A stretch of DNA of 22,759 nt from JAFRXK01 sp045603305 (GTDB taxonomy: Bacteria > Bacillota > Clostridia > Lachnospirales > Lachnospiraceae). The stretch lies in NCBI GenBank assembly GCA_045603305.1, contig JAZULV010000107.1, positions 1-22,759 of the forward strand, written 5' to 3'. The notes under the pieces are model-generated. The model searched no databases and was not told the origin of the DNA. It saw nothing but the letters and a program-made list of their open reading frames with translations. The stretch's first letter is position 1, and each line of letters opens with the position of its first letter. The translations under genes and the position numbers were made by a program. This document shows, one piece after another, positions 21,657 to 22,759 of this stretch.

Positions 21657-22759
21657 ATGGAGAAATATTTTCCTTTCATGTCAGTAGGCGGAGACAGAAG
21701 ATATAGTGCTGAAGATTTTGCTGCATATTTTGCACAGTTTCTTAGTAATGGAATTTTTTATAGTTCCTCAGATAAACTTAAAGTAGTATCAAGTGAAGGT
21801 ATGATAATAAAAGTTAATCATGGCGCGGCATTTGTAGAAGGACGTTGTTACATATTAGACAGTGCATTATTAATCACACTTGATGGCGCAGATGGCGAAT
21901 TATCTCGAATTGACAGAATAGTAGTTCGTTGCGATTACGCTAATAGAAAGATTGAAATAGCTGTGAAGAAAGGCGATTATGCAACAAGTCCAGTAGCGAA
22001 GCAGCTACAGCGAGATGCAGATGTTTATGAATTGGCTTTAGCCGACATATTCATATCTAAAGGTACAGTGGAAATAAAACAGTCAATGATTACAGACCAG
22101 AGATTAAATACAGATATTTGTGGAATAGTAACAGGGTTGGTTGAGCAGGCAGATACAAAAGATATATATAATCAATTGGCGGATTATTTGTTTGAATTTA
22201 AAGAACAAACATCAGCAGAATTCTACGAATGGCTTGAGCAGGTGAAAAATACCCTCGGAGATGATGCTGCTACAAGCTTGGCTGCACAAATCTTAGAGCT
22301 TGAAGAAACTGACGAAGTTTTAAAGCAGGATATTGCAAAGAAAATATCAAATCAATCTGGAATAATCACCATGTCTATGTTGGCTACAGAAGTTAAATCA
22401 GCTATGGCAGGTGGAAGTGTAGCTGTTGTTGGCTACGAATCTGTTGGTCCTGAACAGCTTGCTGGTGATCTGAGTGAGTTTTTTTGTTCGTATGATTCGA
22501 TTAATTATGAAGTGGTAGAGAATAAGATAATTAATTTAACTACTTTAGGTGATGGTCCAATATTAAGTTTAGTTGATACAGGTGCTTGGCAAGATAGAGC
22601 ATTTTACATTAACGTTCCAGTTGTAAATGGTGAACGTTACAGAATAAAGAACAATAATAATCAGTTTGTCTTTGATAATACTAACGTGTTACTGGTATAT
22701 ACCGACGATAATTATAATATTATCGATTCTTTGAGCTCAACTATAGAAGATGATTTTGT
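21657..22759 (+). CDS. Baseplate / receptor-binding protein, 3' partial
   Basis: The frame is open from ATG 21657 to the end of the window (about 367 residues) and the rest lies outside. The N-terminal 150 residues, with FPFMSVGGDRRYSAEDFAAY, NGIFY and a segment SRIDRIVVRCDYANRKIEI, are typical of the upper baseplate or fibre-base proteins that follow Gp37-like genes. A helical section (165-230) follows, then a beta-rich part with WQDRAFYINVPVVNGERY, likely a carbohydrate-binding or fibre domain. It probably determines host range. GGTAAGGCGG just upstream contains only a weak ribosome binding site. Confidence 0.8.
   Translation, partial: MEKYFPFMSVGGDRRYSAEDFAAYFAQFLSNGIFYSSSDKLKVVSSEGMIIKVNHGAAFVEGRCYILDSALLITLDGADGELSRIDRIVVRCDYANRKIEIAVKKGDYATSPVAKQLQRDADVYELALADIFISKGTVEIKQSMITDQRLNTDICGIVTGLVEQADTKDIYNQLADYLFEFKEQTSAEFYEWLEQVKNTLGDDAATSLAAQILELEETDEVLKQDIAKKISNQSGIITMSMLATEVKSAMAGGSVAVVGYESVGPEQLAGDLSEFFCSYDSINYEVVENKIINLTTLGDGPILSLVDTGAWQDRAFYINVPVVNGERYRIKNNNNQFVFDNTNVLLVYTDDNYNIIDSLSSTIEDDF

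Overview
The window is one continuous piece of a tailed (siphovirus-type) phage or prophage of a low-GC Firmicute. It is most likely from a gut Clostridia/Lachnospiraceae host, judging by the A+T-rich coding, the strong AAGGAGG-type ribosome binding sites and the mix of gene families. Every credible protein gene reads rightward. Both window ends cut through a gene. There is no tRNA, rRNA, integrase, lysis gene or true CRISPR array in view, and no gene-free stretch longer than about 200 bases.

Left part (1-7460), early/replication region: the end of a small protein made of 9-residue repeats; a 170-base control region with hairpins and facing promoters; an HUH rolling-circle-type Rep protein; an RNase H-like protein with a degenerate active site; a possibly PcfK/AcrIIA9-like protein; a PcfJ-like zinc-ribbon protein; an HTH protein with a charged linker; a small HNH protein; two unrecognised small proteins; SSB; a YopX-type protein with an extra C-terminal domain; and a DUF1492/ArpU-like regulator, the usual late-gene switch. 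The genes are packed with short gaps or overlaps and probably form one operon.

Middle (7461-8323): a cargo ('moron') unit, more A+T rich than its neighbours. It holds one gene for an HNH protein of the kind found as the killing domain of anti-phage systems, fused to a short unknown C-terminal domain, and it ends in its own intrinsic terminator.

Right part (8324-22759), late region in the canonical HK97-like order: HNH packaging nuclease, a GC/G-tract-rich candidate cos region, small and large terminase, portal, ClpP-type protease, major capsid protein, SAP-like head protein, three connector/closure/completion proteins, tail terminator-like protein, phi13-type major tail protein, two tail assembly chaperone products made through a -1 frameshift, tape measure, Dit, Gp37-like tail protein, and the start of a baseplate/receptor-binding protein.

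Most notable: a clear -1 frameshift cassette (16699-16742); a strong leftward promoter running straight into a terminator next to the Rep gene, with paired palindromes that could be operators or a replication origin; the orphan HNH cargo gene; a hairpin that may bridge a ribosome binding site to the chaperone start; a portal gene without a convincing start codon; and a strongly strand-biased octamer GGCAGCAG. All family names come from reading motifs and from memory; no database search was run.
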